64,000 nt of DNA, taken from the NCBI RefSeq assembly GCF_000153165.2, contig NC_014472.1:3344001-3408000 (forward strand), read 5' to 3'. Within the stretch, counting starts at the first letter, position 1. Each line of letters begins with the position of its first letter. Shown here one piece after another: positions 15,733 through 24,206 of the stretch. Source of the stretch: Maribacter sp. HTCC2170. GTDB taxonomy: Bacteria; Bacteroidota; Bacteroidia; Flavobacteriales; Flavobacteriaceae. The notes under the pieces are model-generated. The model was not told the DNA's origin, searched no databases, and worked only from the letters and a program-made list of their open reading frames with translations. The position numbers were made by a program, and so were the translations under genes.

Positions 15733-16254
15733 ATGGAAGAAAATCAACCTAAAACTGGAAAATTCGCTATGAACTATGGTGTTCTATTAGGTGTAGTAGG
15801 AGTAATATTTGGGCTTATGCTCTTTTCTATGGATATGCATTATGACCAAGGTTGGGCCATAAGAAGTGTCAGTTTGGTATTATCTTTTGCTGCAATATTT
15901 TTTGGTATTACACAGTTCAAAAAAGCAAATGAAGGCTTTTTGACTATTTCACAAGCCTTGAAATTGGGAACTGGAATTGCTTTGATTGCAGGAATTATTA
16001 GTCTAATCTATTTCTTTCTGCTTTCAAATGTTATTGAACCAGATTTCATGGATAAAATGTATGAAATAGGAAAAACGAAAGCAATGGCCGACAACCCAAA
16101 ATTAACAGAAGAGCAGATTGATCAAGGAATTGAAATGCAAAAGAGTTTTGCTTGGGTATCGTATCCTATTATTTTGGTTATGAACATAATCATAGGCTTG
16201 ATTTTTGGTTTAATAAGCGGCCTTATAATGAAAAAACAAAAACCGGCTTATTAA
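15733..16254 (+). CDS. DUF4199 family membrane protein
   Basis: The 173-residue protein has four hydrophobic segments (about residues 15-32, 43-59, 77-98 and 139-165) with the loop TISQALKLGTGIALIAGIIS between spans 2 and 3, and a C-terminal MKKQKP tail; this is the layout of DUF4199, common in Bacteroidota and of unknown function. The loop between spans 3 and 4 (MYEIGKTKAMADNPKLTEEQ) is hydrophilic. It precedes the glycosyltransferase by 41 bases; that gene has its own -7 element, so co-transcription is optional. Confidence 0.87.
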   Translation: MEENQPKTGKFAMNYGVLLGVVGVIFGLMLFSMDMHYDQGWAIRSVSLVLSFAAIFFGITQFKKANEGFLTISQALKLGTGIALIAGIISLIYFFLLSNVIEPDFMDKMYEIGKTKAMADNPKLTEEQIDQGIEMQKSFAWVSYPIILVMNIIIGLIFGLISGLIMKKQKPAY

Positions 16255-16265
16255 CATCAAATTCG

Positions 16266-16273
16266 TACTTTTG
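16266..16273 (+). promoter_or_regulatory. -7 element for the glycosyltransferase operon
   Basis: TACTTTTG, a full consensus match, lies 22 bases before the ATG at 16296. The -33 position falls in the end of the DUF4199 gene and is not conserved. Confidence 0.35.
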
Positions 16274-16295
16274 AAAAGAAATTCAGAAGTATTAA

Positions 16296-17267
16296 ATGAA
16301 CTTATCGATAGTAATACCATTACTTAACGAGGAAGAATCGTTAAATGAACTTCACGATTGGATTGTAGATGTTATGCAATCCAATCGTTTTTTATATGAA
16401 ATTCTTTTTATCGATGATGGTAGTACGGATACTTCTTGGGATATAATATCACAACTTTCACTTAAGAACCCATGCGTAAAGGGCATTCGTTTCACAAAGA
16501 ATTTTGGCAAATCTCAGGCTTTGCACGCAGGTTTTAGAGCAGTCAAAGGTGATGTCATAATTACCATGGATGCTGACCTTCAGGACAATCCCGAAGAGAT
16601 TCCTGAACTATATGATTTAATACACAACCAGGGTTTTGACCTTATTTCAGGCTGGAAAAAAAAGAGATACGACTCCGTCATAGCCAAAAATATTCCTTCA
16701 AAGCTTTTTAATTGGGCTGCGCGCAGGACTTCTGGAGTTAAGTTGAATGATTTTAATTGTGGACTGAAAGCTTATAAAAAAGATGTTGTCAAAAACATAG
16801 AGGTCAGAGGTGAAATGCATCGTTACATTCCCGTATTGGCCAAAAGCGCTGGTTTTTCAAATATAGGAGAAAAGATTGTGCAGCATCAGGCACGAAAATA
16901 TGGTAAGACAAAATTTGGTATGGAAAGATTTATAAATGGATTCCTTGACTTGATAACAATTTGGTTTGTATCCAAGTTTGGACGACGCCCCATGCATTTA
17001 TTTGGAGCACTAGGTGTGGTCATGTTCATTATTGGGTTTGGGTTTGCTCTGTTTTTGGGTATAGACAAGTTGTTCATAAACCCGACTGCAAGGCTAATTA
17101 CCCAAAGACCTGAATTTTACATTTCATTGACAGCGATGATTATTGGAACACAATTGTTTTTAGCCGGATTTTTAGGCGAAATAATGGTGCGCTCCAGAAA
17201 AAACGAAAAACGTTATAGAATATCTGAGAAATTGAACCTCCACAAAAAGAAAGAACAATTTTCTTAG
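16296..17267 (+). CDS. Family 2 glycosyltransferase with two C-terminal membrane spans (DPMS/GtrB-like)
   Basis: The 323-residue enzyme has the GT-A fold: VIPLLNEEESLNEL at the start, FIDDGSTDTSW (residues 39-48) and the metal-binding DADLQDNPEEI (Asp92-Asp94). Two membrane spans near residues 230-255 and 272-292 place it with dolichyl-phosphate mannose synthase/GtrB enzymes, which load a sugar onto polyprenyl phosphate at the inner face of the membrane. The sugar is unknown. The phosphosugar mutase and MsbA-like exporter that follow fit an envelope-glycan role (inference). Confidence 0.9.
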   Translation: MNLSIVIPLLNEEESLNELHDWIVDVMQSNRFLYEILFIDDGSTDTSWDIISQLSLKNPCVKGIRFTKNFGKSQALHAGFRAVKGDVIITMDADLQDNPEEIPELYDLIHNQGFDLISGWKKKRYDSVIAKNIPSKLFNWAARRTSGVKLNDFNCGLKAYKKDVVKNIEVRGEMHRYIPVLAKSAGFSNIGEKIVQHQARKYGKTKFGMERFINGFLDLITIWFVSKFGRRPMHLFGALGVVMFIIGFGFALFLGIDKLFINPTARLITQRPEFYISLTAMIIGTQLFLAGFLGEIMVRSRKNEKRYRISEKLNLHKKKEQFS

Positions 17268-17295
17268 TAATTTAACTTATCAAAACTAAAAATTA

Positions 17296-19005
17296 ATGGA
17301 TTCTATTATTAATACAGCAAAAAGCTGGTTGACTGATTTTTTTGATGATGAAGTACAGGTTGAGATTCAAAATCTTATGGCCAATGATCCTGAGGAACTA
17401 AAAGATCGCTTCTATAAGAATATGGAATTCGGCACAGGTGGTATGCGCGGTTTAATGGGTGTTGGCACCAACCGAATCAATAAATATACGTTGGGAAAAA
17501 GCACTCAAGGGCTTAGTAATTATATTAAAAAAGCCTGCCCTGGTGAAGAACATAAGGTTGTAATCGCTTATGACTGCCGCCATAACAGCAATACGCTTGC
17601 AAGAACGGTAGCGGAGGTCTTATCTGCGAATGATATTAAGGTGTTTTTATTTTCAGAGCTTAGAACCACTCCAGAACTTTCATTTGCTGTCCGGCACTTA
17701 GGTTGCCACGCAGGTATAGTTTTAACCGCATCTCACAATCCACCGGAATACAACGGATATAAAGTCTACTGGACCGATGGTGGTCAAATTGTTCCTCCTC
17801 AAGACGGCGATATCATTTCTGAAATCAATGGGCTGGCCTATGAAGAAATAAAATTTGACGCCAATGAAGAATTGATTGAAATAATCGATACTGAAGTTGA
17901 CGAAGCTTTCATGAATGCTTCTGTAATCAATGGAAATTTTAATGCTGCAGGCAAAGATGACTTTAAAATAGTGTTCACATCATTACATGGAACATCAATT
18001 ACTGCAATTCCTGAAGTGTTGAAACGTGCTGGATATAACAATGTCAGTATTGTTGAAGAACAGGCGAAGCCCGATGGTAACTTCCCAACCGTTGAATCAC
18101 CCAATCCTGAAGAACCAGAAGCGTTATCTATGGCAATTAAACAGGCCAAAGATATTGGTGCTGATATGGTAGTAGGTACCGACCCTGATAGTGATAGATT
18201 AGGTATTGCAGTTCGAAATCTCGAGGGAGAAATGGAAATACTCAATGGCAACCAGACCATGATGCTGATGACCAAATTCCTATTGGACCAAAGGAAAGCC
18301 AAAGGAATGCAAGGCAACGAGTTCATAGCTTCCACAATTGTTTCAACACCTATGATGCTTTCTTTGGCAAAAGCGTACAAAGTAGAATGCAAAGTAGCTT
18401 TGACGGGTTTTAAATGGATCGCCAAAATGATCAAGGATTTCCCTGAACAGTTTTTCGTTGGTGGTGGCGAAGAGAGTTTTGGATTTATGGTAGGCGATTT
18501 TGTTAGGGATAAAGATGCTGTTACCGCTACCCTATTGGCATGCGAAATTGCTGCAGCAGCAAAAGCCAAAGGAAGTTCTTTTTATAAAGAATTGATTCAA
18601 TGTTATGTTGATTATGGCTTCTACATGGAAAAGTTGGTTTCCATGACCAAAAAAGGAATAAGTGGTGCAGAGGAAATAAAACAGATGATGGTCGATTTTC
18701 GAGAAAATCCAATCAAGGAAATTGACGGTTCAAAAGTAGAATGGATTCATGATTATGACACGTCGGTAGCTACAAATTTATTGAACGGGAAAACCGAAAC
18801 TATTAGTGTTCCTAAATCCAATGTTTTAATATACACTACTGAAGATGGCACAAGAATGGCTGCCAGGCCGAGTGGAACAGAACCTAAGATAAAGTTTTAC
18901 TTTAGTGTAAATGGGAATTTGAATGAAACTGGTAGTTTCATTGCAAAACGTTCAGAATTGGAAAACAAGCTTTCGCGAATAGTGAGTGAGCTTAAACTTG
19001 GTTAA
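17296..19005 (+). CDS. Phosphoglucomutase/phosphomannomutase family protein
   Basis: The enzyme interconverts hexose 1- and 6-phosphates through a phosphoserine. The 569-residue length fits the larger PgcA-type class. The active serine is in TASHNPPEYNGYK (Ser146), the metal loop is GTDPDSDRL (Asp294, Asp296, Asp298), the sugar-binding loop is GGEESFGF and the phosphate-binding loop is RPSGTEPKIKFY near the C-terminus. It is cytosolic. The stop codon overlaps the next start by one base (TAATG), so it is in one operon with the exporter. Confidence 0.95.
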   Translation: MDSIINTAKSWLTDFFDDEVQVEIQNLMANDPEELKDRFYKNMEFGTGGMRGLMGVGTNRINKYTLGKSTQGLSNYIKKACPGEEHKVVIAYDCRHNSNTLARTVAEVLSANDIKVFLFSELRTTPELSFAVRHLGCHAGIVLTASHNPPEYNGYKVYWTDGGQIVPPQDGDIISEINGLAYEEIKFDANEELIEIIDTEVDEAFMNASVINGNFNAAGKDDFKIVFTSLHGTSITAIPEVLKRAGYNNVSIVEEQAKPDGNFPTVESPNPEEPEALSMAIKQAKDIGADMVVGTDPDSDRLGIAVRNLEGEMEILNGNQTMMLMTKFLLDQRKAKGMQGNEFIASTIVSTPMMLSLAKAYKVECKVALTGFKWIAKMIKDFPEQFFVGGGEESFGFMVGDFVRDKDAVTATLLACEIAAAAKAKGSSFYKELIQCYVDYGFYMEKLVSMTKKGISGAEEIKQMMVDFRENPIKEIDGSKVEWIHDYDTSVATNLLNGKTETISVPKSNVLIYTTEDGTRMAARPSGTEPKIKFYFSVNGNLNETGSFIAKRSELENKLSRIVSELKLG

Positions 19006-20825
19006 TGGAATATTTCAAAAAAATACTTCGTTTTGCGAAGCCTTATAAAAATTACGGCTTTCTTAATATTTTCTTCAATATCCTGTATGCTCTATTCAGT
19101 GCTTTATCTTTTGCAGCACTGATTCCTATGCTTGATGTTCTTTTCAAACCAGAGAAAAAAATTAAGATAGAACCAGTATTTACCAACATTGGACATTTAA
19201 AAGATTATCTACAAGATTACATCAACTTTAGGGTCAACGCATATTCTGGCGATGACCAGATGAAAGGTTTGGTTTTGGTCATTGGTTTGGTTTTGATATT
19301 GTTTTTACTGAAAAACTTTTTCAACTACCTAGCCATGTATTTTATTACATTTTTACGTAATGGGGTTTTAAAGGATTTACGGAATAAAATGTTTCAAAAA
19401 ATTGTTGAGCTACCAGTATCGTATTATTCCGAAAAAAGAAAGGGCGATGTAATTGCTCGAATAACCTCAGATGTTCTTGAAATTCAACACTCATTTCTTT
19501 CAATTTTAGAATTGATAGTTCGCGAACCGTTGACCATATTATTCACGATTTTAATCATGTTTGGAATAAGTGCAAAACTAACTTTGTTTGTATTTATTTT
19601 TATTCCAATCGCAGGCGCCATTATATCCAGAATTGGAAAATCACTCAAGAAAAAATCTGATAGAGTACAAAGGGAACAGGGCGAGTTTTTATCAATTGTT
19701 GAAGAAACACTTGGAGGGCTTAGGGTTATTAAGGCTTTTAATTCAGAATCTCGGTTTTATAACACATTTGGCAAATCAACCGAACGTTTCTTCAGGTTTT
19801 CCAACAAATTGTTGAATCGCCGAAACTTGGCGTCACCCACAGGGGAGTTTTTAGGAATACTTGTTATTGGCGTTCTATTATGGTTTGGGGGTAAAATGGT
19901 TTTAATCGACAAGACTTTGGACGCCTCATCTTTCATAGCATATATGGGACTGGCCTATAACATACTTACACCAGCAAAAGCTATCAGTAAAGCATCATAT
20001 GGTGTTAAAAAAGGAAATGCCGCTGCCGAAAGGGTATTGGAAATTCTTGAAACCGAAAACCCAATTGTTGATAAGGAAAATGCTATTGAAAAAACTGCCT
20101 TTGATTCGGAAATAACCTTGAATGATGTTTCGTTCAAATATGAAGATGACCTGGTACTCAATGATTTTGATTTAAAAGTTTCAAAAGGAGAAACTGTCGC
20201 ACTAGTAGGGCAATCAGGAAGTGGTAAAAGTACCATCGCCAACTTAGTTACACGTTTTTATGATGTTAACGATGGGGCAATCAATATAGATGGGGTCAAT
20301 ATAAAAGATATTAGCAAAAAATCTCTAAGAGGTTTAATGGGCTTGGTAACACAAGATTCCATATTGTTCAATGGCAGCGTTAAGGACAATATCGGCTTAG
20401 GTAAAGAAAATGCAACGGAAGTTGAAATTATTGAAGCCGCAAAAATAGCTAATGCCCATGATTTTATCACAGAGCTACCTATGGGTTATGACACGAATAT
20501 CGGTGATAGCGGCAATAAACTTAGTGGTGGTCAAAAACAACGGTTATCAATCGCGAGGGCTGTACTTAAAAATCCGCCAATAATGATTCTTGACGAGGCA
20601 ACATCTGCCTTAGACACAGAGAGCGAGCGACTTGTTCAGGATGCTTTGGAGAAAATGATGCGCAATAGAACATCAATAGTAATTGCCCATAGACTATCAA
20701 CAGTTCAAAACGCCAATAACATAGTAGTTCTCCAAAAGGGGAAAATTGTTGAACAAGGGTCACATAAAGAATTAATGGCTCAGAAAGGTGTTTATAAGCG
20801 ACTAGTGGCAATGCAATCGCTTTGA
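19005..20825 (+). CDS. ABC exporter, MsbA-like half transporter
   Basis: The 606-residue protein fuses a six-span membrane domain (about residues 1-330) to an ATPase: Walk A GQSGSGKST (402-410), signature LSGGQ (506-510), Walk B IMILDEATSALD. It should act as a homodimer at the inner membrane. Proteins of this type flip lipid A core or other lipids, or export peptides; the coding overlap with a phosphosugar mutase and nearness to a polyprenyl glycosyltransferase favour a lipid or glycolipid substrate, which is inference. No peptidase C39 domain is present. Confidence 0.93.
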   Translation: MEYFKKILRFAKPYKNYGFLNIFFNILYALFSALSFAALIPMLDVLFKPEKKIKIEPVFTNIGHLKDYLQDYINFRVNAYSGDDQMKGLVLVIGLVLILFLLKNFFNYLAMYFITFLRNGVLKDLRNKMFQKIVELPVSYYSEKRKGDVIARITSDVLEIQHSFLSILELIVREPLTILFTILIMFGISAKLTLFVFIFIPIAGAIISRIGKSLKKKSDRVQREQGEFLSIVEETLGGLRVIKAFNSESRFYNTFGKSTERFFRFSNKLLNRRNLASPTGEFLGILVIGVLLWFGGKMVLIDKTLDASSFIAYMGLAYNILTPAKAISKASYGVKKGNAAAERVLEILETENPIVDKENAIEKTAFDSEITLNDVSFKYEDDLVLNDFDLKVSKGETVALVGQSGSGKSTIANLVTRFYDVNDGAINIDGVNIKDISKKSLRGLMGLVTQDSILFNGSVKDNIGLGKENATEVEIIEAAKIANAHDFITELPMGYDTNIGDSGNKLSGGQKQRLSIARAVLKNPPIMILDEATSALDTESERLVQDALEKMMRNRTSIVIAHRLSTVQNANNIVVLQKGKIVEQGSHKELMAQKGVYKRLVAMQSL

Positions 20826-20832
20826 CCTAATA

Positions 20833-20922
20833 TTCAACACACAAGAATTGGTCTTTGGTTGCGTTCTAATTATATGACTTTCAGTCTTTTTTGCTGGAAT
20901 TACAAATAAAATTTGTGTTGAA
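20833..20922 (+). repeat. Inverted repeat in the leader of the ECF sigma-factor gene
   Basis: TTCAACACA (20833-20841) and TGTGTTGAA (20914-20922) are a perfect 9-bp inverted repeat separated by 72 bases, with flanking A/T allowing a little extension. They enclose most of the gap between the exporter stop and the sigma-factor start. It could close a structured leader or terminator-like element, or be chance. Confidence 0.35.
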
Positions 20923-20973
20923 TTAAACCTTTTGTCTAATTCAAAGTCCAACACCAAACCAAATTAATATCGT

Positions 20974-21516
20974 TTGATTGCTGAAGAGACTTTACTAAAC
21001 GAATTAAAACAGCTAGAAACACAAGCTAAAGCTTTTGAAGTGTTGGTCAACACTTATAAAGAGCGTTTATATTGGCATATAAGAAGAATTGTCCTCAATC
21101 ATGATGATGCGGATGACGTACTACAGAACACTTTCATTAAGGTCTTCAAAAACATAGAAGGATTCAAAGGGGATAGTAAGTTATTTTCTTGGATGTACAG
21201 AATCGCCACCAATGAATCTCTCACCTTTCTCAAGAAAAAATCGAACAAACTTGGAATTTCCAATATCGAATTACAGGACAGAATGGTAAATAATCTGCAG
21301 GCCGATGTATATTTTGAAGGAGATGAGATTCAAATGAAGCTTCAAAAAGCCGTTGCCGCACTACCAGAGAAGCAGAAGCTCGTATTTAACATGAAATATT
21401 TTGAGGAAATGAAGTATGATGACATCTCTGAAATACTCAATACTTCGGTAGGTGGATTAAAGGCCTCATATCATTTAGCAGTTAAAAAAATCGAAGCATA
21501 TATAAAAGAGGATTAA
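20974..21516 (+). CDS. ECF-type RNA polymerase sigma factor
   Basis: The 180-residue protein contains sigma region 2 (FEVLVNTYKERLYWHIRRIV, then DDADDVLQNTFIKVFKNI with the usual core-binding acidic residues, and WMYRIATNESL) and region 4 (LPEKQKLVFNMKYFEEMKYDDISEILNTSVGGLKAS). No other sigma regions are present, so it is an ECF factor. The start is TTG at 20974; no in-frame ATG precedes it. The following two genes look like its membrane anti-sigma factor and a target, so it is likely held inactive at the membrane until an envelope signal arrives. Confidence 0.93.
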   Translation: MIAEETLLNELKQLETQAKAFEVLVNTYKERLYWHIRRIVLNHDDADDVLQNTFIKVFKNIEGFKGDSKLFSWMYRIATNESLTFLKKKSNKLGISNIELQDRMVNNLQADVYFEGDEIQMKLQKAVAALPEKQKLVFNMKYFEEMKYDDISEILNTSVGGLKASYHLAVKKIEAYIKED

Positions 21517-21549
21517 ACCTTTTAAGTATTTGACAGTCAAATTAAAAGC

Positions 21550-22077
21550 ATGAACAAGAGCAACAAAAATAATGATTTCAAAACCCCAGAAGGTTACTTT
21601 GAAGGGTTTACTGATAGTTTGTTGGACCGTATGTCCAATGACATACAGAATGAATCAATATTGCCAAAAAAACCTGGATTCAAGGTCCCGGAGGGTTATT
21701 TTGATAGTTTGAACAATAAAATTCAGGAGAAACTACAAGAGGAACAAGCAAAAGTTATCACTATTAATTCAAGAACCAAGTTTTACTATTATGCAGCTGC
21801 AGCCGTTGCCGCAGTGTTTCTTTTAACTATTGGAATTCGTAATACGACAAATGTGGAACCAACTTTTGATGATTTGGCCAAAAATGAAATTGAGGACTAT
21901 TTTGAAAACACTGACCTAGGTTTGAGTACTTTTGAAATAGCGGAAGTTATCCCAGTTGATGATTTGGAAATTTCTGATATTCTAGACACTCAATTAAATG
22001 AAGATAACATTATTGATTATTTAGACGATAATCTTGATACGATTGAAGAATTAAACTTTACAGATTATGATTACTAA
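21550..22077 (+). CDS. Putative anti-sigma factor with duplicated PEGYF motif
   Basis: The 175-residue protein has a cytosolic N-terminus, one membrane span (residues 78-96) and a very acidic periplasmic C-terminus rich in Asp and Glu. Two copies of one motif occur before the span: FKTPEGYFEGFTDSLLDRM (10-28) and FKVPEGYFDSLNNKIQEKL (44-62). Position right after an ECF sigma gene and the single-span topology support anti-sigma function, but no zinc-binding HxxxCxxC motif is present, so this is inference. It overlaps the next gene by 11 bases. Confidence 0.7.
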   Translation: MNKSNKNNDFKTPEGYFEGFTDSLLDRMSNDIQNESILPKKPGFKVPEGYFDSLNNKIQEKLQEEQAKVITINSRTKFYYYAAAAVAAVFLLTIGIRNTTNVEPTFDDLAKNEIEDYFENTDLGLSTFEIAEVIPVDDLEISDILDTQLNEDNIIDYLDDNLDTIEELNFTDYDY

Positions 22078-22522
22078 CAAAAAAATAGCAACCCTATTCT
22101 TATTGTTGTTTGTAGCTACCTTGTCGTTTGCACAACGCAGACCGGACAAAGAGAAGATAAAATCATTGAAAGTGGCCTATATTACAGAGCGTTTGGATTT
22201 GACTAGTAGTGAAGCCCAAGCCTTTTGGCCTATTTACAATGCCCACGAAGAAAGAATGGAAGCTTTTCGACAACAGGAACGTACCCAAATCTATGCTAAG
22301 CTGCGCGATATGGAATCATTATCTGATAAGGAAATTGACGATTTATTTCAAGACCTTGTTTCACTTGAAAAACAAAAACATGAAGTTCGCCAGCAATTTC
22401 TTAAAGATATTAGAAAGGTGGTTTCAGCAAAGAAAACATTCCTTTTATTGAAGACTGAAAATGGTTTCAAAAGACGCTTATTAAAGCAATACAGGCAAAA
22501 GCATGGAGGTGATCCCAAATAA
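22067..22522 (+). CDS. Periplasmic Spy/CpxP-like helical protein
   Basis: The 151-residue product carries a signal peptide ending near SFAQ (residue 22) and is then almost entirely helical and charged. LTSSEAQAFWPIYNAHEERM resembles the LTxxQ-type repeats of Spy/CpxP-like envelope chaperones and of sensor-associated proteins in Bacteroidota. The start overlaps the putative anti-sigma gene by 11 bases and a strong terminator follows, so it closes the three-gene sigma operon. A role in sensing or buffering envelope damage is inferred. Confidence 0.72.
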   Translation: MITNKKIATLFLLLFVATLSFAQRRPDKEKIKSLKVAYITERLDLTSSEAQAFWPIYNAHEERMEAFRQQERTQIYAKLRDMESLSDKEIDDLFQDLVSLEKQKHEVRQQFLKDIRKVVSAKKTFLLLKTENGFKRRLLKQYRQKHGGDPK

Positions 22523-22544
22523 CATACATTTCGTTAAAATACAC

Positions 22545-22571
22545 AAAAAGGAGCTAATAAGCTCCTTTTTT
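22545..22571 (+). terminator. Terminator of the ECF sigma operon
   Basis: AAAAAGGAGC (22545-22554) pairs with GCTCCTTTTT (22561-22570) around TAATAA, followed by further T. Confidence 0.9.
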
Positions 22572-22668
22572 CATTAAACCCTACACCAAAACACAAGTCA
22601 AAGAACTATAACCTGATCCAACTTTTATTCCACAATGGAAGACGTTTAGGATCATAAAAAATTAAGCT

Positions 22669-23019
22669 ATGAAAAATTTTAAAATCATTATGGTCATTTT
22701 GGTCTTCATTGGTAGTATGGCATCTATGAACGCCCAAAAAAAAGTAGTTAAGGTTTATCCTAAACATGGTACAGTTATCACCAAAGTTTATAAACCAAAA
22801 ATTGTTGTGCACAAAGGTGCCAAATTCCATTTTGCAAAAGGGGTTTGGTATAAAACCAGAGGGAAGAAGTTTGTTGTCTGTGCCGCACCAATTGGTATTA
22901 AAGTTAGGCACTTACCAAGAGGATACAAAGTAGTACGGGTAAATGGAAGAAAAATGTACAAATACAAAGGTATTTGGTATCAAAAAAAGAGAGGTGGGTA
23001 TATTATAGTAAACGTATAG
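22669..23019 (+). CDS. Small basic secreted protein, DUF6515-like
   Basis: The 116-residue protein has a signal peptide (cleavage near MNAQ, residue 23) and a mature part rich in Lys, Tyr and Val. Repeating FHFAKGVWYKTRGKKFVV and MYKYKGIWYQKKRGGYIIV units flank PIGIKVRHLPRGYKVVRVNG; this pattern of G(V/I)(W/Y)Y hairpins around a PP/PIG core is that of DUF6515 proteins, often found near envelope-stress genes. It probably sits in the periplasm or outer membrane. It is transcribed separately from the sigma operon, between two terminators. Confidence 0.75.
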   Translation: MKNFKIIMVILVFIGSMASMNAQKKVVKVYPKHGTVITKVYKPKIVVHKGAKFHFAKGVWYKTRGKKFVVCAAPIGIKVRHLPRGYKVVRVNGRKMYKYKGIWYQKKRGGYIIVNV

Positions 23020-23041
23020 TTGGTTTGGTTGATTGTTTTAG

Positions 23042-23065
23042 GAGGAGCTCACGGGCTCCTCTTTT
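23042..23065 (+). terminator. Terminator after the DUF6515-like gene
   Basis: GAGGAGC (23042-23048) pairs with GCTCCTC (23055-23061) around TCACGG, followed by TTTTA. It touches the stop codon of the convergent BNR gene. Confidence 0.85.
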
Positions 23066-24095
23066 ATTTAAAAGTAAGTCTGGCTATTCTATTTTTTCCT
23101 GCTGCATAGGCAATCGAATCATTTTTAAACCGAATAGTGTAAAAAGATTCCTTGGACAACTCAGTCCAATTTTCTCCCATATCACTTGAGTATGAAATCC
23201 CGGTAAACCCAAGTGCCACAATTCCTTTTCCTTTTGTGCCTGGCACAAACTGTATACAGCTTTTATAATCGGGCTCTTCCCCATCTGCCATTAAGTTCCA
23301 AGTTGCGCCTCCATCTTTGGTCACTGCTAAATTTCCCATCGCATCTTCAGGCTTGGTATAATCACCTCCAATAGCTACTCCCAAGTTTTCGTCGTAAAAA
23401 TCAATTGAATAAATACCTTGTGTTGGTTTCTTCCTTACAATAGGAGTTTGTTGCAATTGCCAAGTTTGCCCTTTATCATTTGAAAAATAAATTGTACTAC
23501 TTGTAGTGGCAATCCAAGTTTTGTTATCCACAGTTCTTATGTTGGTATTACTGGCTGCAAAAGCCCCTTCCCCTTCTACGCCCTCAGGTAAATCGGAGCA
23601 AGGTATTTTCTTCCAGCTTTTACCTCCATCACGAGTAATAATAATTGACAAACAACCGTCAACCGTATCGCCAATAGCTATGCCTTCGCTATTATTCCAA
23701 AAGGTCATTGCATCATAAAAAACGCCTTCCCCTTCTTCTTTATAGACCAATTCCATTCCACCAACTCCAGTTTTATATAATAAGGCAGGGCTTCCGACAG
23801 ATAGCATAAAGAAATCTGTGGATGTGTGGGCTATTGCCCTAAAACCGGGAAGAACTGAATCATATTTCTGAACATTGGTTCGAATTTTATTTGTCGTTAA
23901 ATCGATACTGCCAAATGTGCCCTTATTTGCAGCGAAAGCCAAACTATTATCCATTAATTCAATAGCCCTAATACTTAAAGAGTCTTCAAAAACTGTATCT
24001 ACACTCACCTCCGTAAATGGTTCCTTGGGATGCTCAATCCCGCAAGCAGTTAACAATAAAAAAGCAAGGAAAACTGTGTAAAAACGCATAGTCAT
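23064..24095 (-). CDS. BNR/YCF48-type beta-propeller lipoprotein
   Basis: The 343-residue protein has a lipoprotein signal with Cys18 in LLTACG and a body of repeated beta blades holding Asp-box motifs: ITRDGGKSWKKI, FSNDKGQTWQLQ, VTKDGGATWNLM and YSSDMGENWTEL. This is the sialidase-like/YCF48 propeller found in many Bacteroidota proteins labelled oxidoreductase; no catalytic residues of sialidases or redox motifs are visible, so it is better called a propeller lipoprotein of unknown role. A second start, Met3 at 24089, is possible. Confidence 0.82.
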   Translation of the reverse strand: MTMRFYTVFLAFLLLTACGIEHPKEPFTEVSVDTVFEDSLSIRAIELMDNSLAFAANKGTFGSIDLTTNKIRTNVQKYDSVLPGFRAIAHTSTDFFMLSVGSPALLYKTGVGGMELVYKEEGEGVFYDAMTFWNNSEGIAIGDTVDGCLSIIITRDGGKSWKKIPCSDLPEGVEGEGAFAASNTNIRTVDNKTWIATTSSTIYFSNDKGQTWQLQQTPIVRKKPTQGIYSIDFYDENLGVAIGGDYTKPEDAMGNLAVTKDGGATWNLMADGEEPDYKSCIQFVPGTKGKGIVALGFTGISYSSDMGENWTELSKESFYTIRFKNDSIAYAAGKNRIARLTFK

Positions 24096-24206
24096 TATTT
24101 TCTTTAAAAATAGCTCGAATGTAACTTAAAACAATATCTTTAATCCACATAATTTGCATCGCCCTCCGAATTCAAGTATATAGTTCTAATTCAATAAATC
24201 TTTTAA

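Noticed and set aside
17838-18569. 243-residue minus-strand frame opposite the phosphosugar mutase
   Set aside because: The mutase frame has every catalytic motif; the antisense product is serine/leucine/isoleucine-rich and lacks homologous features.
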